Assembly: GCA_003167415.1 (NCBI GenBank)
Contig: PMTF01000014.1
Location: forward strand, 1 to 43,545
Length of the DNA: 43,545 nt
From: Acidimicrobiaceae bacterium
Lineage (GTDB): Bacteria; Actinomycetota; Acidimicrobiia; Acidimicrobiales; RAAP-2
Direction: 5' to 3'
A model generated the notes under the pieces. It searched no databases. It saw only the letters and a program-made list of their open reading frames with translations, and was not told the DNA's origin. Positions within the stretch are counted from its first letter, which is position 1; the number at the start of each line of letters is the position of its first letter. Below, in pieces: positions 26,612-37,822 of this stretch. The position numbers and the translations under genes are program-made.

Positions 26612-27022
26612 TCAGTGCAGGTGCTCTCGGGCGTCCAGCGTCGACTCGAGCCACGAGCCGATTTCGGCGAGCGACGCGCCCGGCGTGAAGACTCGCGCGA
26701 CCCCGAGCGCCTCGAGTCCGGCGATGTCGTCGTCGGGGATGATCCCGCCGACCAACAACAACACGTCCTCACGGCCCTCGGACTTCAACAGATCGATCAC
26801 TCGCGGGACCAGCACGAGGTGGGCCCCGGAGAGTAGCGAGAGCCCCAAGGCGTCGGCGTCTTCTTGAATGACCGCCTGGACGATCTGCTCGGGCGTTTGG
26901 TGCAGCCCGGTGTAGACGACTTCGAAACCGGCGTCGCGGAGTGTTCGCGCGATGACTTTGGCGCCGCGGTCGTGCCCATCGAGTCCGGGCTTGGCGACGA
27001 CGACTCGGTACGTGCGATTCAT
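26612..27022 (-). CDS. Stand-alone B12-binding subunit of a methylmalonyl-CoA mutase-type enzyme
   Basis: A 136-residue protein that is only the cobalamin-binding domain. The lower-ligand motif is DGHDRG (H17), followed by GLSLLSGAH and VGGIIPDDD, the three signatures of the class. In many bacteria this domain is the C-terminus of the large mutase chain; here it is separate, as in split methylmalonyl-CoA or isobutyryl-CoA mutases. The large catalytic subunit is not in the window. It sits directly before sucC-sucD, which use the product succinyl-CoA, supporting a methylmalonyl-CoA role. Another acyl-CoA mutase is possible. Confidence 0.88.
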   Translation of the reverse strand: MNRTYRVVVAKPGLDGHDRGAKVIARTLRDAGFEVVYTGLHQTPEQIVQAVIQEDADALGLSLLSGAHLVLVPRVIDLLKSEGREDVLLLVGGIIPDDDIAGLEALGVARVFTPGASLAEIGSWLESTLDAREHLH

Positions 27023-27162
27023 GGAAAGCCCATCTTATTGAACAATCGACGAGCCCTTTTCGAGGTGATTGCGTCCTCCGCCCGATAAAACTCGTACTAG
27101 TAGCGTCGAAGATTGAGGGGTCGATTCTGTTCGGCGTCTCTCACTGATTGGAATCAGCACCC

Positions 27163-27930
27163 ATGGAAAACAGTTTCGGACAGCCCCAGAGCGTCGTCGT
27201 TCTCGGCGGCAGTTCCGACATCGCCCGGGCGCTCACCAAGCGGCTCTGTGCGGCGCGCGCCCACACGGTCGTCTTGTGTGGTCGCAACCAGAAACTCCTC
27301 GATGAAGCGGCCGAGGAGGCGAAGGACTACGGCGCCACTACGACCGACACCGTGAAATTCGACGCCAAAGATGTAACCAAGGCCGCTCGCGTCGTCGCAG
27401 AAGCCTTCGAGAAAGTCGGGGGCGACGTCGATCTAGTCGTGGTCGCCGTGGGACTGCTCGGCGACCAGTTCGCCCAGGAGAATGACGCCGCCGCCGCGGC
27501 GAAGGTGGCGCTCGTGAACTTCGCCTGGCCCGTCGCGGCGCTGGCCGAAGTCCGCCGTCGTTTAGTCGATCAGGGCCACGGACGGATCCTGGTGATGTCC
27601 TCGGTCGCCGCGATCCGTATTCGTCGCAACGCCTACCTCTACGGCGGAGCGAAGGCCGGCCTCGACCGGCTTTGCGACGGGCTGGCCGACTCCTTGGACG
27701 GGACCGGCGTCACGCTGCAACTGCTTCGCTCCGGCGTCGTGCGCACCCGCATGACCAAGGGCCAGGCGCCGGTTCCCTTCACGACCGGTCCCGAAGAGGT
27801 CGCGGGCTACGTGATGAAGGGTCTGGCCACCAACGACCGGGTGATCTGGAGTCCGCCGATCATGCGCTACGCCTTCGCCATGCTGCGCCATCTCCCCAAG
27901 CCACTCTGGCGCAAAGTCGCCGATCACTAG
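27163..27930 (+). CDS. Short-chain dehydrogenase, DprE2-like
   Basis: A 255-residue SDR enzyme. The nucleotide motif near the N-terminus is VVLGGSSDIARALTKRL, the catalytic residues are S146/S147 (VMSSVAA) and Y160/K164 (LYGGAKAGLD). The sequence QLLRSGVVRTRMTKG and a C-terminal PKPLWRKVADH resemble decaprenylphospho-2-ketoribose reductase (DprE2), which helps form the arabinose donor of the cell envelope. DprE1 is not nearby, so the substrate stays open. ATG 27163 is chosen; a TTG at 27148 would add five residues. It converges with the next gene, overlapping it by four bases at the stops. Confidence 0.78.
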   Translation: MENSFGQPQSVVVLGGSSDIARALTKRLCAARAHTVVLCGRNQKLLDEAAEEAKDYGATTTDTVKFDAKDVTKAARVVAEAFEKVGGDVDLVVVAVGLLGDQFAQENDAAAAAKVALVNFAWPVAALAEVRRRLVDQGHGRILVMSSVAAIRIRRNAYLYGGAKAGLDRLCDGLADSLDGTGVTLQLLRSGVVRTRMTKGQAPVPFTTGPEEVAGYVMKGLATNDRVIWSPPIMRYAFAMLRHLPKPLWRKVADH

Positions 27931-29183
27931 CCGAGCGTGGTCGTCGTCGTCGACGGGTTCGTGACCGTTCGTCGCAGTTCGTTGTCGCGAAGCGACATGG
28001 TGAAGAAGTCGTGCGCCCAGAACGAGCCGAAGTAGCGGTCCGGCGCGCCGGGCATCGACGACAGAAGGCTCTCCCCGTTGCCGGCGCCAATCACCCGGCC
28101 GGGTTTCGCGCTGTAGGTCGAGAACTGCACCCAGTCGAGGCCGTAGTCGAGTTCCATGCCTTCTTCGACGCCGGCGCGCAACATTACGTTGGCGAGGTCA
28201 CTGAGCGACATGCTGGGCCCGCCCACGTAGACCAACGCCCCGCTCTTCGTGATGCCGAGCCCCGAGCGCCACACGTCGTCGTTCGGGTTTATATCCGTGC
28301 CCCACTTCGTCGACTTCGGGTTCCGTAGCCCGTGGACCGCTGTGGTGTTATCGACGATCAGGTCCAGGTTCTGACGCACCGACGCGATCTGATTGGTCAT
28401 GACCACGTCGCGACCCCACTTCGCCACGGTCATGCGACCGTTCTTGAAGATGACCACCGAGGCCGCGCCCTGGCGCAACGTCTTGAACGATTTGCCGTTG
28501 GAGAAGTATCCGCCGTCAGCGTTTTGCATGAGGAATCCGGAATTGAACGCCACGACCAGCGTCTTGGAGCGACTAGAACCGATGGGCGCGCTGTGCGGGA
28601 ACGGACCTCCGCCGGGGATCTGGGAACCGGAGTACAACAGCGCCGTCAACAGATTGGTGTCCATCCACACGACGCCCACGACGTAGCTCGTGTGCACGGC
28701 GTCGGGCCGCACGAACGCCTCGTACATCGTCGGGATGCCGTTGGCGGTCGATCGACCAGCGACGTGCCACACGCCCTCACCGGGAAGCGGCTTTTTCGCC
28801 GGCGAGACGATGTTCACCGGCGGCGCCAACGCCACGGTCGTCTTGAACGTCTGCGTGATCGCACCGCTGCCAAAGGAGCCGGCCGGCGGCGTGCCGCCCT
28901 TCGTCGGCAGGTCCCAGCGGTAGGCCACGCCGCCGGCCCAGGACACCACGCTCGCCAGACCGTGCTGGCGGCCCCACTGGGAGGCCCGGGTCGAGAGGCT
29001 CGAGCCGTAAGAGGGGTTGAGGAGGGCGAAGAAGAGTGTGGCCGCGAAATAGCCCAGAGTGATGACCAGGGCCAAGACCAGCAACACCAACGAGCGTCGG
29101 CGCCAATAGACAACCCTGGGCAGTCGGTGCGAATGTGGTCGGGGCGCGGCCGGTGGTCGATAGGCCGGGCGCTTATAGGGCAT
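27927..29183 (-). CDS. Membrane-anchored phosphodiester glycosidase-like protein (NAGPA/DUF2233-type), tentative
   Basis: A 418-residue protein with a basic, Pro-rich cytoplasmic N-terminus, one membrane helix (about 30-52, LVLLVLALVITLGYFAATLFF) and a large outer domain. Motifs VVAFNSGFLMQNADGGYFSNGKSF (about 210-235), then 'IFKNGRMTVAKWGRDV' and late 'GALVYVGGPSMSLSDLANVMLRAGVEEGMELDYG' follow the phosphodiester glycosidase domain: an Asn-Gly-Gly-rich turn and a catalytic-type acidic segment near the end. Such enzymes remove phospho-sugar groups from glycans. The tail is Thr-rich. Family assignment is by pattern and not certain. Confidence 0.6.
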   Translation of the reverse strand: MPYKRPAYRPPAAPRPHSHRLPRVVYWRRRSLVLLVLALVITLGYFAATLFFALLNPSYGSSLSTRASQWGRQHGLASVVSWAGGVAYRWDLPTKGGTPPAGSFGSGAITQTFKTTVALAPPVNIVSPAKKPLPGEGVWHVAGRSTANGIPTMYEAFVRPDAVHTSYVVGVVWMDTNLLTALLYSGSQIPGGGPFPHSAPIGSSRSKTLVVAFNSGFLMQNADGGYFSNGKSFKTLRQGAASVVIFKNGRMTVAKWGRDVVMTNQIASVRQNLDLIVDNTTAVHGLRNPKSTKWGTDINPNDDVWRSGLGITKSGALVYVGGPSMSLSDLANVMLRAGVEEGMELDYGLDWVQFSTYSAKPGRVIGAGNGESLLSSMPGAPDRYFGSFWAHDFFTMSLRDNELRRTVTNPSTTTTTLG

Positions 29184-29250
29184 GAAACTTCATTCTGGCA
29201 CCATCGCGCGCCAATTTTTCAGTTCGCGGATGGAGATTCGTAATCAGGAA

Positions 29251-31520
29251 TTACGCGCGATGCAGCGGCGTCATGGCGAGGACCAGTTGCTTCGTGCCGT
29301 GCCCATCGAAGTCGACCGCGGCGCGCGCGTGCGACCCCGTTCCCTCGACTTTGGTCACGACACCGGGCCCGAATCGGTCGTGCACGACCCGATCTCCGAC
29401 TTCCAGTCCGAGCTTCTCGGCCCCGGTCGAGCGAACCGGTGGTGCCGCACCGGTGCCGAAGGCTCGACCCTCGGTGAATTCCGTGCTGCGGCCAGTGAAG
29501 CCGTCCGTGTCGCGGTAGTCCATCCGGCGAAGAGGCATTGTCGCCGAGACGTCGTGAATTAACTCCGACGGGATCTCTTGGAGGAAGCGACTCGCCAGCG
29601 CGTCCATGCGGTTGCCCCACATGGTTCGACTCCAGGCGTGAGTGAGGATCAAGTGCCGCATGGCGCGCGTGATACCGACGTAACAGAGTCGACGTTCTTC
29701 TTCGAGTTCGTTGTCGTCCGAGAGGGCCCGTCGATGCGGGAAGATCGTCTCTTCGAGGCCGGTGATCACGACGGCCGGGAACTCGAGTCCCTTGGCCACG
29801 TGCAACGTCATCATCGATATCGCGCCGGCCCCACCATCGAGTTGGTCGGAGTCCGCCACTAACGCCATGCGCTCGACGAAGTCCATCAAGGTGTCGTACT
29901 GACTGGCGGCCGACGCGAGCTCACCCAGGTTCTCCAACCTCGAATAGGCCTCGTCGGAGTTCTCGGCGCGCAACGCGTCACCCATGCCCGACTCGCGCAC
30001 GATCGCGTCGATGACTTCGCGCGGCGCCAGGTCGTTCGCGAGGGCCCGAAGTTCGTCGAGCATGAACGAGAACTTCTGCGCGCCACTGAGGGCGCGGCCC
30101 GTGAGGCCGGCCTCCTTGGCGTAGTGCGTCGATTCGGCGAAGGAGAGTCCGTGTTGCGCGGCGTACATGCCGAGCTTGGCCTGGGCCGCTTCCCCGATGC
30201 CGCGCTTGGGCTCGTTGATCACCCGCCGGGCCGAGGCTTCGTCGCGGGGATTCACGATCAGCCGGGCGAAGGCCAGCGCGTTCTTGACCTCCTTGCGATC
30301 GTAGAAGCGCATGCCCGAGATGACGCGGTAGGGAATCGACGCGCGCAGCATCTCTTCTTCGAGCACCCGACTCTGCGCGTTCGTACGGTAGAAGACCGCC
30401 ATTTGATTCCACGAGAGTTTGGACTCGGTCGCCAGGCGGCGCAGTTCGGTCGCCACCCAACGTCCCTCGTCGTATTCGTCACCGGCGCGGTAGAGGCGGA
30501 TCTTTTCGCCCTGCACGTCGTCGGTGAAGAGGTTCTTGGCGTGACGACTGGCGTTCTTCGAGATGACGGCGTTCGCGGCGTCCAAAATCGTCTGCGTCGA
30601 ACGGAAGTTCTGTTCCAGGAGAATCACCGAAGCGTCCGGGAAGCGCTGTTCGAACTGAAGGATGTTACGCACGTCGGCCGCGCGAAAGCGATAGATCGAT
30701 TGGTCGGAGTCCCCGACCACGCAAAGGTTGCGGTGCTTCTCGGCGAGCATCATCACCAACTGGTTCTGCACGCCGTTGGTGTCTTGAAACTCGTCGACCA
30801 ACAAGTACTTGAACCGGTTCTGATAGTTGGAGCGAATCTCGTCGTCCTTCTTCAGCATCGCGACCGCGTTCAAGAGCAGGTCGTCGAAGTCCATGGCGTT
30901 CGCCAGCATCAGTCGCGCCGTGTACAGGTGGTAGATCTCGGCGATGCGCTTATGGTGCGGATTACCGTCACCGGCGTCGGCGTAGGCGTCGGGTGAGAGC
31001 ATCTCGTTCTTCGCCGCCGAGATCGCGGCCGCGACGCTGCGCGGCGAGAGCCGTTTGGTGTCGAGGTTGAGTTCTTTCATGATGCGCTCGACCGCGGTCT
31101 CGGCGTCGCCGGCGTCGTAGATCGTGAAGCCGCGCTGATAGCCCAACACGTCGGCGTGCGCGCGCAGCATCCGCAGGCACGCCGAGTGGAATGTTGAGAC
31201 CCACATATCGCGCGCGTCGGTCCCCACGAGATCGACGACGCGACGACGCATCTCGTCGGCCGCCTTGTTGGTGAAGGTGATCGCCATGATCTCCCATGGC
31301 CGCGCGTCCCCCATGGCCAGAATGTGCGCGATCCGCCTCGTGAGCACCCGCGTCTTGCCCGAGCCGGCGCCGGCAATCACCAGTAGCGGTCCCCCACGTT
31401 GCACGACCGCTTCGCGTTGCGGCGCGGTCAGACCCTCGAGCAACGAATCAGGGTCCAGTCGCGTTTCGACTTGACCTCCGCCAGTTCCCCAGAGTGACTC
31501 CTCGGAGAACGAGTTGCGAG

Positions 31521-31524
<4 letters not shown>
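29251..31524 (-). CDS. pcrA: ATP-dependent DNA helicase PcrA/UvrD
   Basis: A superfamily 1 3'-5' helicase of about 757 residues acting in nucleotide excision repair and replication restart. Helicase motifs are visible in order: [16 protein letters not shown] (I), [11 protein letters not shown] (Ia), [10 protein letters not shown] (II), [14 protein letters not shown] (III), [10 protein letters not shown] (IV), [17 protein letters not shown] (V) and CYVGITRAM (VI). The C-terminal 60 residues ([14 protein letters not shown]) form the Tudor-like extension typical of PcrA. GTG 31524 overlaps the guaA stop as GTGA; GTG 31530 is also possible. Confidence 0.95.
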
Positions 31525-33058
<1,534 letters not shown>

Positions 33059-33062
<4 letters not shown>

Positions 33063-34222
33063 TGTCCCATGCCGACGCCCTGGGAGCGCTGCAACTGCTT
33101 TCCTTCAGTCTGGAGTGACGGCGCGAGCATGATCTCGGCCTTCTGGAACTCCTTCAGCGTCTCGTAGCCACACGTGGCCATCGAGGTTCGCAGAGCGCCA
33201 AAGAGATTGAGTCGTCCGTCGTTCTCGTGCGCCGGTCCGAGCAAGACCTCTTTCAAGGTGCCGCGCACCTGGGTGCGCACGCGCGTGCCGCGCGGCAGCG
33301 TCGGGTGAAAAGTGGCCATGCCCCAGTGGAATCCCCGGGCCGGCGCCTCGACGGCGCTGGTCAAGGGCGATCCGATCATGACGGCGTCGGCGCCGCAGGC
33401 GATGGCCTTGGCGATGTCTCCGCCCTTGCTCATGCCGCCGTCGGCGATGACGTGTACGTACACGCCCGTCTCGTCGAGGTGGCGCATACGCGCCCCGGCG
33501 ACGTCGGCGATGGCCGTGGCTTGGGGCACGCCGATGCCCAGCACCGCGCGCGAGGTGCAGGCGTTGCCCGGTCCGACGCCGACCAGGACGCCGGCCGCGC
33601 CGGTGCGCATGAGGTGCAGCGCCGCTTGGTAGCTCGCGCAGCCGCCGACGATCACCGGCAGTTCGAACTCGCGGATGAACTTCTTCAGGTTCAACGGTTC
33701 GACGGTCTTGGAGACGTGCTCGGCCGATACGACGGTCCCCTGGATCACCAGGATGTCGAGGCCGGCCTCGAGGATGGTCTTGGCCATCCAGTCGGTGCGC
33801 GCCGGCGTGACCGACGCTGAGGTGGTGATGCCGGCCGCCTTCATCTCGGTGATGCGCTGGGCGACCAGTTCGATCTTGATCGGCTCGAGGTACATCTGTT
33901 GCATGCGCGCCGTCGCCTTGTCGTCGTCGAGTTCGCGAATCTCTTCGAAGAGCGGCATCGGGTCCTCGTAACGGGTCCAGAGACCTTCGAGGTTCAAAAC
34001 GCCCAGTCCGCCGAGGCGGCCGAGGGCGACGGCGGTGTCGGGCGACATGGCGCCGTCCATCGCCGAACCGAGTACCGGAAGTTCGAACTTGTAGGCGTCG
34101 ATCTGCCAGGAGATGTCGACGTCCTCGGGGTCGCGCGTGCGCCGCGAGGGCACGATGGCGATGTCGTCGAAGCCGTAGGCCTGTCTCGCCGATTTATAGA
34201 TGCCAATCTCTACTTCTGCCAT
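33059..34222 (-). CDS. guaB3: GuaB3-type IMP dehydrogenase family protein (no CBS domains)
   Basis: A 387-residue TIM-barrel protein of the IMPDH/GMP reductase family, 100 residues shorter than classical GuaB because the CBS pair is absent. The start [31 protein letters not shown] and the [29 protein letters not shown] stretch are hallmarks of GuaB3. Unlike Mycobacterium GuaB3, the catalytic loop keeps a cysteine: [20 protein letters not shown]222. The phosphate loops ([10 protein letters not shown] and IGSPL) are present. IMP to XMP activity is therefore plausible, and guaA lies directly downstream. ATG with GGAGG upstream. Confidence 0.9.
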
Positions 34223-34290
34223 GGTGACCTCCGTCTAAGAAATAGCAGCCCAAAAATGGGAATGCATTAACACCAATCTACTGGACGCAA

Positions 34291-35088
34291 TTACGGCCAG
34301 GCCCGCTTCGCCTCCGGCCATTCGACCCCGGTGACGACGCAGAGCAGCTCGGTGACGACGCGCGCGGTCGCTCCCCAAACGAGGTCGCCGGGCACTCGGT
34401 AGAAATAGATCGGGAAGTAGCCGTCCGCGTCAGAACCGGGCCGAGCCAGTTCACGTCGCCACCGCTCTTCGAGGAACGTCCCCTCGGCGAGCAGTTCGGC
34501 GAGTGGCACCGTGAAGGCGCGGTCGACTTCGGCGGGATCGGTCACCATCTCCGGTCGCCCGTCCAAGAAACCGATGACCGGCCAAATCGCCGACCCGAGC
34601 GCCAGCGTCACGATGGGACTCAGCCATCCGACAACGCGCACGGAACTCTCGGCAATGCCGACCTCTTCATGCGCTTCACGAAGGGCCGTGTCGGTAGGCG
34701 ACTCGTTAGTGTCACTGCGCCCACCCGGAAACGCGATCTCGCCGCGATGCTCGCGCATCGAGAACGATCGTCTCGTCAGGACTAGGTGCGTCTCGCCGGA
34801 CTCTTCGAACAGCGCCACGAGCACCGCCGAGCGGCGGGAGATCGGCTGACTTTCAATATCCGCGACCGTCATGGCGCTCGGATCGGCGGGAAGCACCGAG
34901 TTATCGAAGTGGCGCAGCGCGTCGCGCAATCTCGATTCGACGAACTCCAGGGTGAGCCCCTTTCGTTCAGTGGCGGGCAGCGTGCTCCACGGCGCGAGGG
35001 CACCCGCGCGGATGTCGTCGGGTTCGGGGAGCAACTGAGGGAATTCGTGACCCTCGAAACGCGCCGGCCTCGTGCCGTCTGGCGCCAT
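34291..35088 (-). CDS. Nudix hydrolase, CoA pyrophosphatase-like
   Basis: A 265-residue Nudix protein. The Nudix box GGRSDTNESPTDTALREAHEEVGI (about residues 122-145) fits GX5EX7REUXEEXGU exactly. It is preceded by VLTRRSFSMREHRGEIAFPGG, the pattern of CoA-specific family members (NudL/PCD1-like), which split CoA into 4'-phosphopantetheine and 3',5'-ADP. A C-terminal segment YFYRVPGDLVWGATARVVTELL is also typical. ATG 35088 with GGGAG seven bases upstream is chosen over TTG 35094. It is divergent from the MMPL gene. Confidence 0.88.
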   Translation of the reverse strand: MAPDGTRPARFEGHEFPQLLPEPDDIRAGALAPWSTLPATERKGLTLEFVESRLRDALRHFDNSVLPADPSAMTVADIESQPISRRSAVLVALFEESGETHLVLTRRSFSMREHRGEIAFPGGRSDTNESPTDTALREAHEEVGIAESSVRVVGWLSPIVTLALGSAIWPVIGFLDGRPEMVTDPAEVDRAFTVPLAELLAEGTFLEERWRRELARPGSDADGYFPIYFYRVPGDLVWGATARVVTELLCVVTGVEWPEAKRAWP

Positions 35089-35178
35089 CGTCAATCTCCC
35101 GTAATGTTGTGTTGCGAATAACGCAGCGTCACCATTTTATTCGGCCCCCCTCTCGCCCAATCAGGAGAACCCGCCACC

Positions 35179-37326
35179 ATGAAGTCCCTCGCCCGCTTTG
35201 CCTACCGTCGCCGATGGCTGATCCTCGCCGTCTGGGTGGTTCTCTTTCTCGGCATGAACGCTCTCTCGCAGACCTTCGGAACCGCCTACGCCAACACCTT
35301 CACCCTTCCCGGAACCAACTCGACCCACGCACTGTCGCTCCTGCAGTCCGGGTTCAAGAGCAAGTCCGGTGACGTCGACGAGATTGTCTTTCAAGCTCGA
35401 ACGGGCACCATCGCGAGTCACGAGAAAGAGATCCTCGCGATGGACAAGAAGGTGGCGAAGGTGCCGGCAGTCGCCAATGTAGTGTCGCCCTTCGTCGGCG
35501 GCTCGCTGCAAATCAGCCCGAACGGCAAGATCGCCTACTCCGTCGTCTACTTCACCAAGCAGGGTTACAAGTTAAAGGCCGCCCAGATTCAACCGGTCGA
35601 GAACGCCGGCATCACAGCGCGATCGTCGTCGCTGAACGTCCAATTCGCCGGCAACGCCTTTGAACAACTCGCTTCGCAAAAGGGCAGTCCGGATCTGATC
35701 TACGGACTGATTCTGACGGCCATCGTCCTGGTCCTCGCCTTCGGATCTTTCTTCGCCATGTTGCTGCCGCTGGGCGTCGCGCTCTTTGCTGTCGGCGTCG
35801 CCACCGCGTCGACCACATTGCTCAGTCACGGACTCTCCATCGCTACCTTTGCGCCCATTCTCGGATCGCTCATTGGATTGGGCGTGGGGATCGACTACGC
35901 GCTCTTCATCGTGACCCGATGTCGACAGGGACTTAAACGCGGCTTGAGTCCGGAAGAGGCGATCGTGACGGCGATCAACACCTCGGGTCGCGCCGTGCTC
36001 TTCGCCGGCTCGACGGTGTGCATCGCACTGCTCGGCATGCTGGTCTTGCAACTCTCGTTCTTGAATGGCGTCGCCATTGCCGCGTCGCTGACGGTACTCA
36101 TCACGATGTTCGCCTCGTTGACGTTGTTGCCCGCTCTCCTCGGCTTCCAGGGGAACCACGTCCTCAGCCGTCGAGAGCGTCGTTCGCTCGCGAAGAATGG
36201 ACCCGAGCCGACGGTCACCAACTCTGGATGGCAACGCTGGGCCAACACCGTAACGAAGCACCCGCGAAAGCTTTCGCTCGTCGCGCTCGTCGCCATCGTG
36301 TTCATCTGCATACCCTTCTTCTCGCTGCACCTCGGAAGTTCCGACGCGGGAACCGACCCGGCGAGCTCGACCACCCGGCAGGCCTACGACTTGCTGGCCA
36401 CGGGCTTCGGTCCGGGCTTCAATGGTCCCCTGCAAGTGGTCGGATCGATCCACAACGCCAAGGACGAGGCGACCATGGTGGCGCTCGATCAGAAGTTACA
36501 GGGCAAACCGGACGTCGCCGTGGTGGCGCCGATCCAGATCTCCAAGAGCGGCAAGGTCGCGGTCATCTACGTCGTGCCTAAGACCAGTCCCGATTCGAAG
36601 GTCACCGAGAATCTGATCGCCACGATTCGCAACGACTACGTACCGGCCGTGAACTCGACGCATACCGCGATCTACGTCGGCGGGCTCACTGCGATTTTCG
36701 TCGACTTCGCCCAGGTCTTCACGTCCAAGATCCCGTTGTTCGTCGGCGTGATCGTCCTGCTCGGGTGTCTGCTCTTAATGGTGGCCTTCCGCAGTATCGT
36801 CATCCCGCTTACGGCGGCGGCGATGAACATCTTCGCCGCCGGGGCCTCCTTCGGACTGGTCGTCGCCGTCTTCCAATGGGGCTGGGGTAGTTCGTTGTTG
36901 AACGCCGGCACGGGGCCGGTCGAATCGTTCCTGCCGACGATCATGATCGCCATCCTCTTCGGGCTCTCGATGGACTACCAGGTCTTCTTGGTGTCGCGCA
37001 TGCACGAGGAGTGGCTCAACACCGGGAGCAACGAAGAGGCCATCAACCGCGGTCAGGCCAACACCGGGCGCGTCATTTCAGCCGCGGCCTTGATCATGAT
37101 CTGCGTCTTCTCCTCCTTCGCCTTCGGCGGCCAGCGCATCATCGCCGAGTTCGGCATCGGTCTCGGCGGCGCGGTGCTGATGGACGCCTTCATCCTTCGC
37201 ACGGTGCTGGTGCCGGCGTTGATGCACTTCTTCGGCAACGCCAACTGGTACTTCCCCAAGTGGCTCGACCGGATCACTCCACACTTCGCGGTCGAAGCGA
37301 CCGAGGACGTCGCGGTCAAGGCGTAA
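35179..37326 (+). CDS. MMPL family RND-type transporter
   Basis: A 715-residue membrane protein with two copies of the MMPL unit, about twelve membrane helices and two outer loops (about 50-160 and 405-510). Each half has the conserved Asp-Tyr of the proton relay: LGVGIDYALFIVTRCRQGL and LSMDYQVFLVSRMHEEW. It is shorter than mycobacterial MmpL lipid transporters (about 950) and closer to the YdfJ type. The substrate is likely a lipid or hydrophobic compound; this cannot be read from the sequence. CAGGAGAA lies before the ATG. Confidence 0.92.
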   Translation: MKSLARFAYRRRWLILAVWVVLFLGMNALSQTFGTAYANTFTLPGTNSTHALSLLQSGFKSKSGDVDEIVFQARTGTIASHEKEILAMDKKVAKVPAVANVVSPFVGGSLQISPNGKIAYSVVYFTKQGYKLKAAQIQPVENAGITARSSSLNVQFAGNAFEQLASQKGSPDLIYGLILTAIVLVLAFGSFFAMLLPLGVALFAVGVATASTTLLSHGLSIATFAPILGSLIGLGVGIDYALFIVTRCRQGLKRGLSPEEAIVTAINTSGRAVLFAGSTVCIALLGMLVLQLSFLNGVAIAASLTVLITMFASLTLLPALLGFQGNHVLSRRERRSLAKNGPEPTVTNSGWQRWANTVTKHPRKLSLVALVAIVFICIPFFSLHLGSSDAGTDPASSTTRQAYDLLATGFGPGFNGPLQVVGSIHNAKDEATMVALDQKLQGKPDVAVVAPIQISKSGKVAVIYVVPKTSPDSKVTENLIATIRNDYVPAVNSTHTAIYVGGLTAIFVDFAQVFTSKIPLFVGVIVLLGCLLLMVAFRSIVIPLTAAAMNIFAAGASFGLVVAVFQWGWGSSLLNAGTGPVESFLPTIMIAILFGLSMDYQVFLVSRMHEEWLNTGSNEEAINRGQANTGRVISAAALIMICVFSSFAFGGQRIIAEFGIGLGGAVLMDAFILRTVLVPALMHFFGNANWYFPKWLDRITPHFAVEATEDVAVKA

Positions 37327-37330
37327 GAAT

Positions 37331-37352
37331 CCCTTAAATCCTCAGGGTTTTT
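37331..37352 (+). terminator. Weak hairpin with T-run after the MMPL gene
   Basis: CCCT (37331-37334) and AGGG (37344-37347) flank nine bases and are followed directly by TTTTT, beginning five bases after the stop codon. The stem is only four base pairs, so it would be an inefficient intrinsic terminator. Confidence 0.3.
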
Positions 37353-37423
37353 GACAAAGCCGTGGTTAAAGGGCCCGACTAGTACCAGTAAGTTCTGAGT
37401 GAGGTCAAAGGAAGAGGTTTCGC

Positions 37424-37762
37424 GTGGGAATACAGAGAAGCATTCACGTCGGCCCCTTCGGGCCCGGACGCCAGATTGGCGGAATGTTCTTCGGCGGTCC
37501 CAACGGGGACTTCGGCATAGCGAGGGTGATCATCATGATCCTGTTTCTTCTCTTCATCGGTGTGATCGCCTACATGGTCATACGTCACTTCGACCACGCG
37601 CAGTCGCACCACCACGCGCACGTCGCAGCGGGCGCGAATGCCCCGTCGGCCGACAGCGCCGCATCTGACGTCTTGAAAATGCGATTCGCCAAGGGCGAGA
37701 TCGATGAGGACGAGTTCGCGCGCCGGATGAATCTCTTGAAGGACCATCAGTCAGTTAGCTAA
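37424..37762 (+). CDS. Small membrane protein with SHOCT domain
   Basis: A 112-residue protein with one membrane helix (about 34-53, ARVIIMILFLLFIGVIAYMVI), a His-rich linker (HFDHAQSHHHAH), and a C-terminal SHOCT domain DVLKMRFAKGEIDEDEFARRMNLLKD. SHOCT segments are short helical oligomerisation or docking modules found at the ends of many bacterial membrane proteins. Function is unknown. The GTG start has AAAGGAAGAG upstream. The His-rich linker could bind metal, an inference only. Confidence 0.8.
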   Translation: MGIQRSIHVGPFGPGRQIGGMFFGGPNGDFGIARVIIMILFLLFIGVIAYMVIRHFDHAQSHHHAHVAAGANAPSADSAASDVLKMRFAKGEIDEDEFARRMNLLKDHQSVS

Positions 37763-37768
37763 CACCTC

Positions 37769-37783
37769 CGCCGCATCGCGGCG
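37769..37783. terminator. Short hairpin between convergent genes
   Basis: CGCCGC (37769-37774) and GCGGCG (37778-37783) form a 6-bp GC stem with an ATC loop, seven bases after the SHOCT gene stop and 40 bases from the stop of the convergent DinB-like gene. It is well placed as a bidirectional terminator but lacks T-runs. Confidence 0.35.
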
Positions 37784-37822
37784 CGGAAGTACGAGACGAC
37801 GTCAATCCGATGACTCCGGTCG

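Noticed and set aside
27095-27102. TACTAGTA palindrome in the divergent region before the DprE2-like gene
   Set aside because: Only eight bases and a single copy; not enough to call an operator.
37351-37356. TTGACA as a -35 box for the SHOCT gene
   Set aside because: No TANNNT-like -10 at 16-19 bases; the hexamer begins inside the T-run after the MMPL gene.
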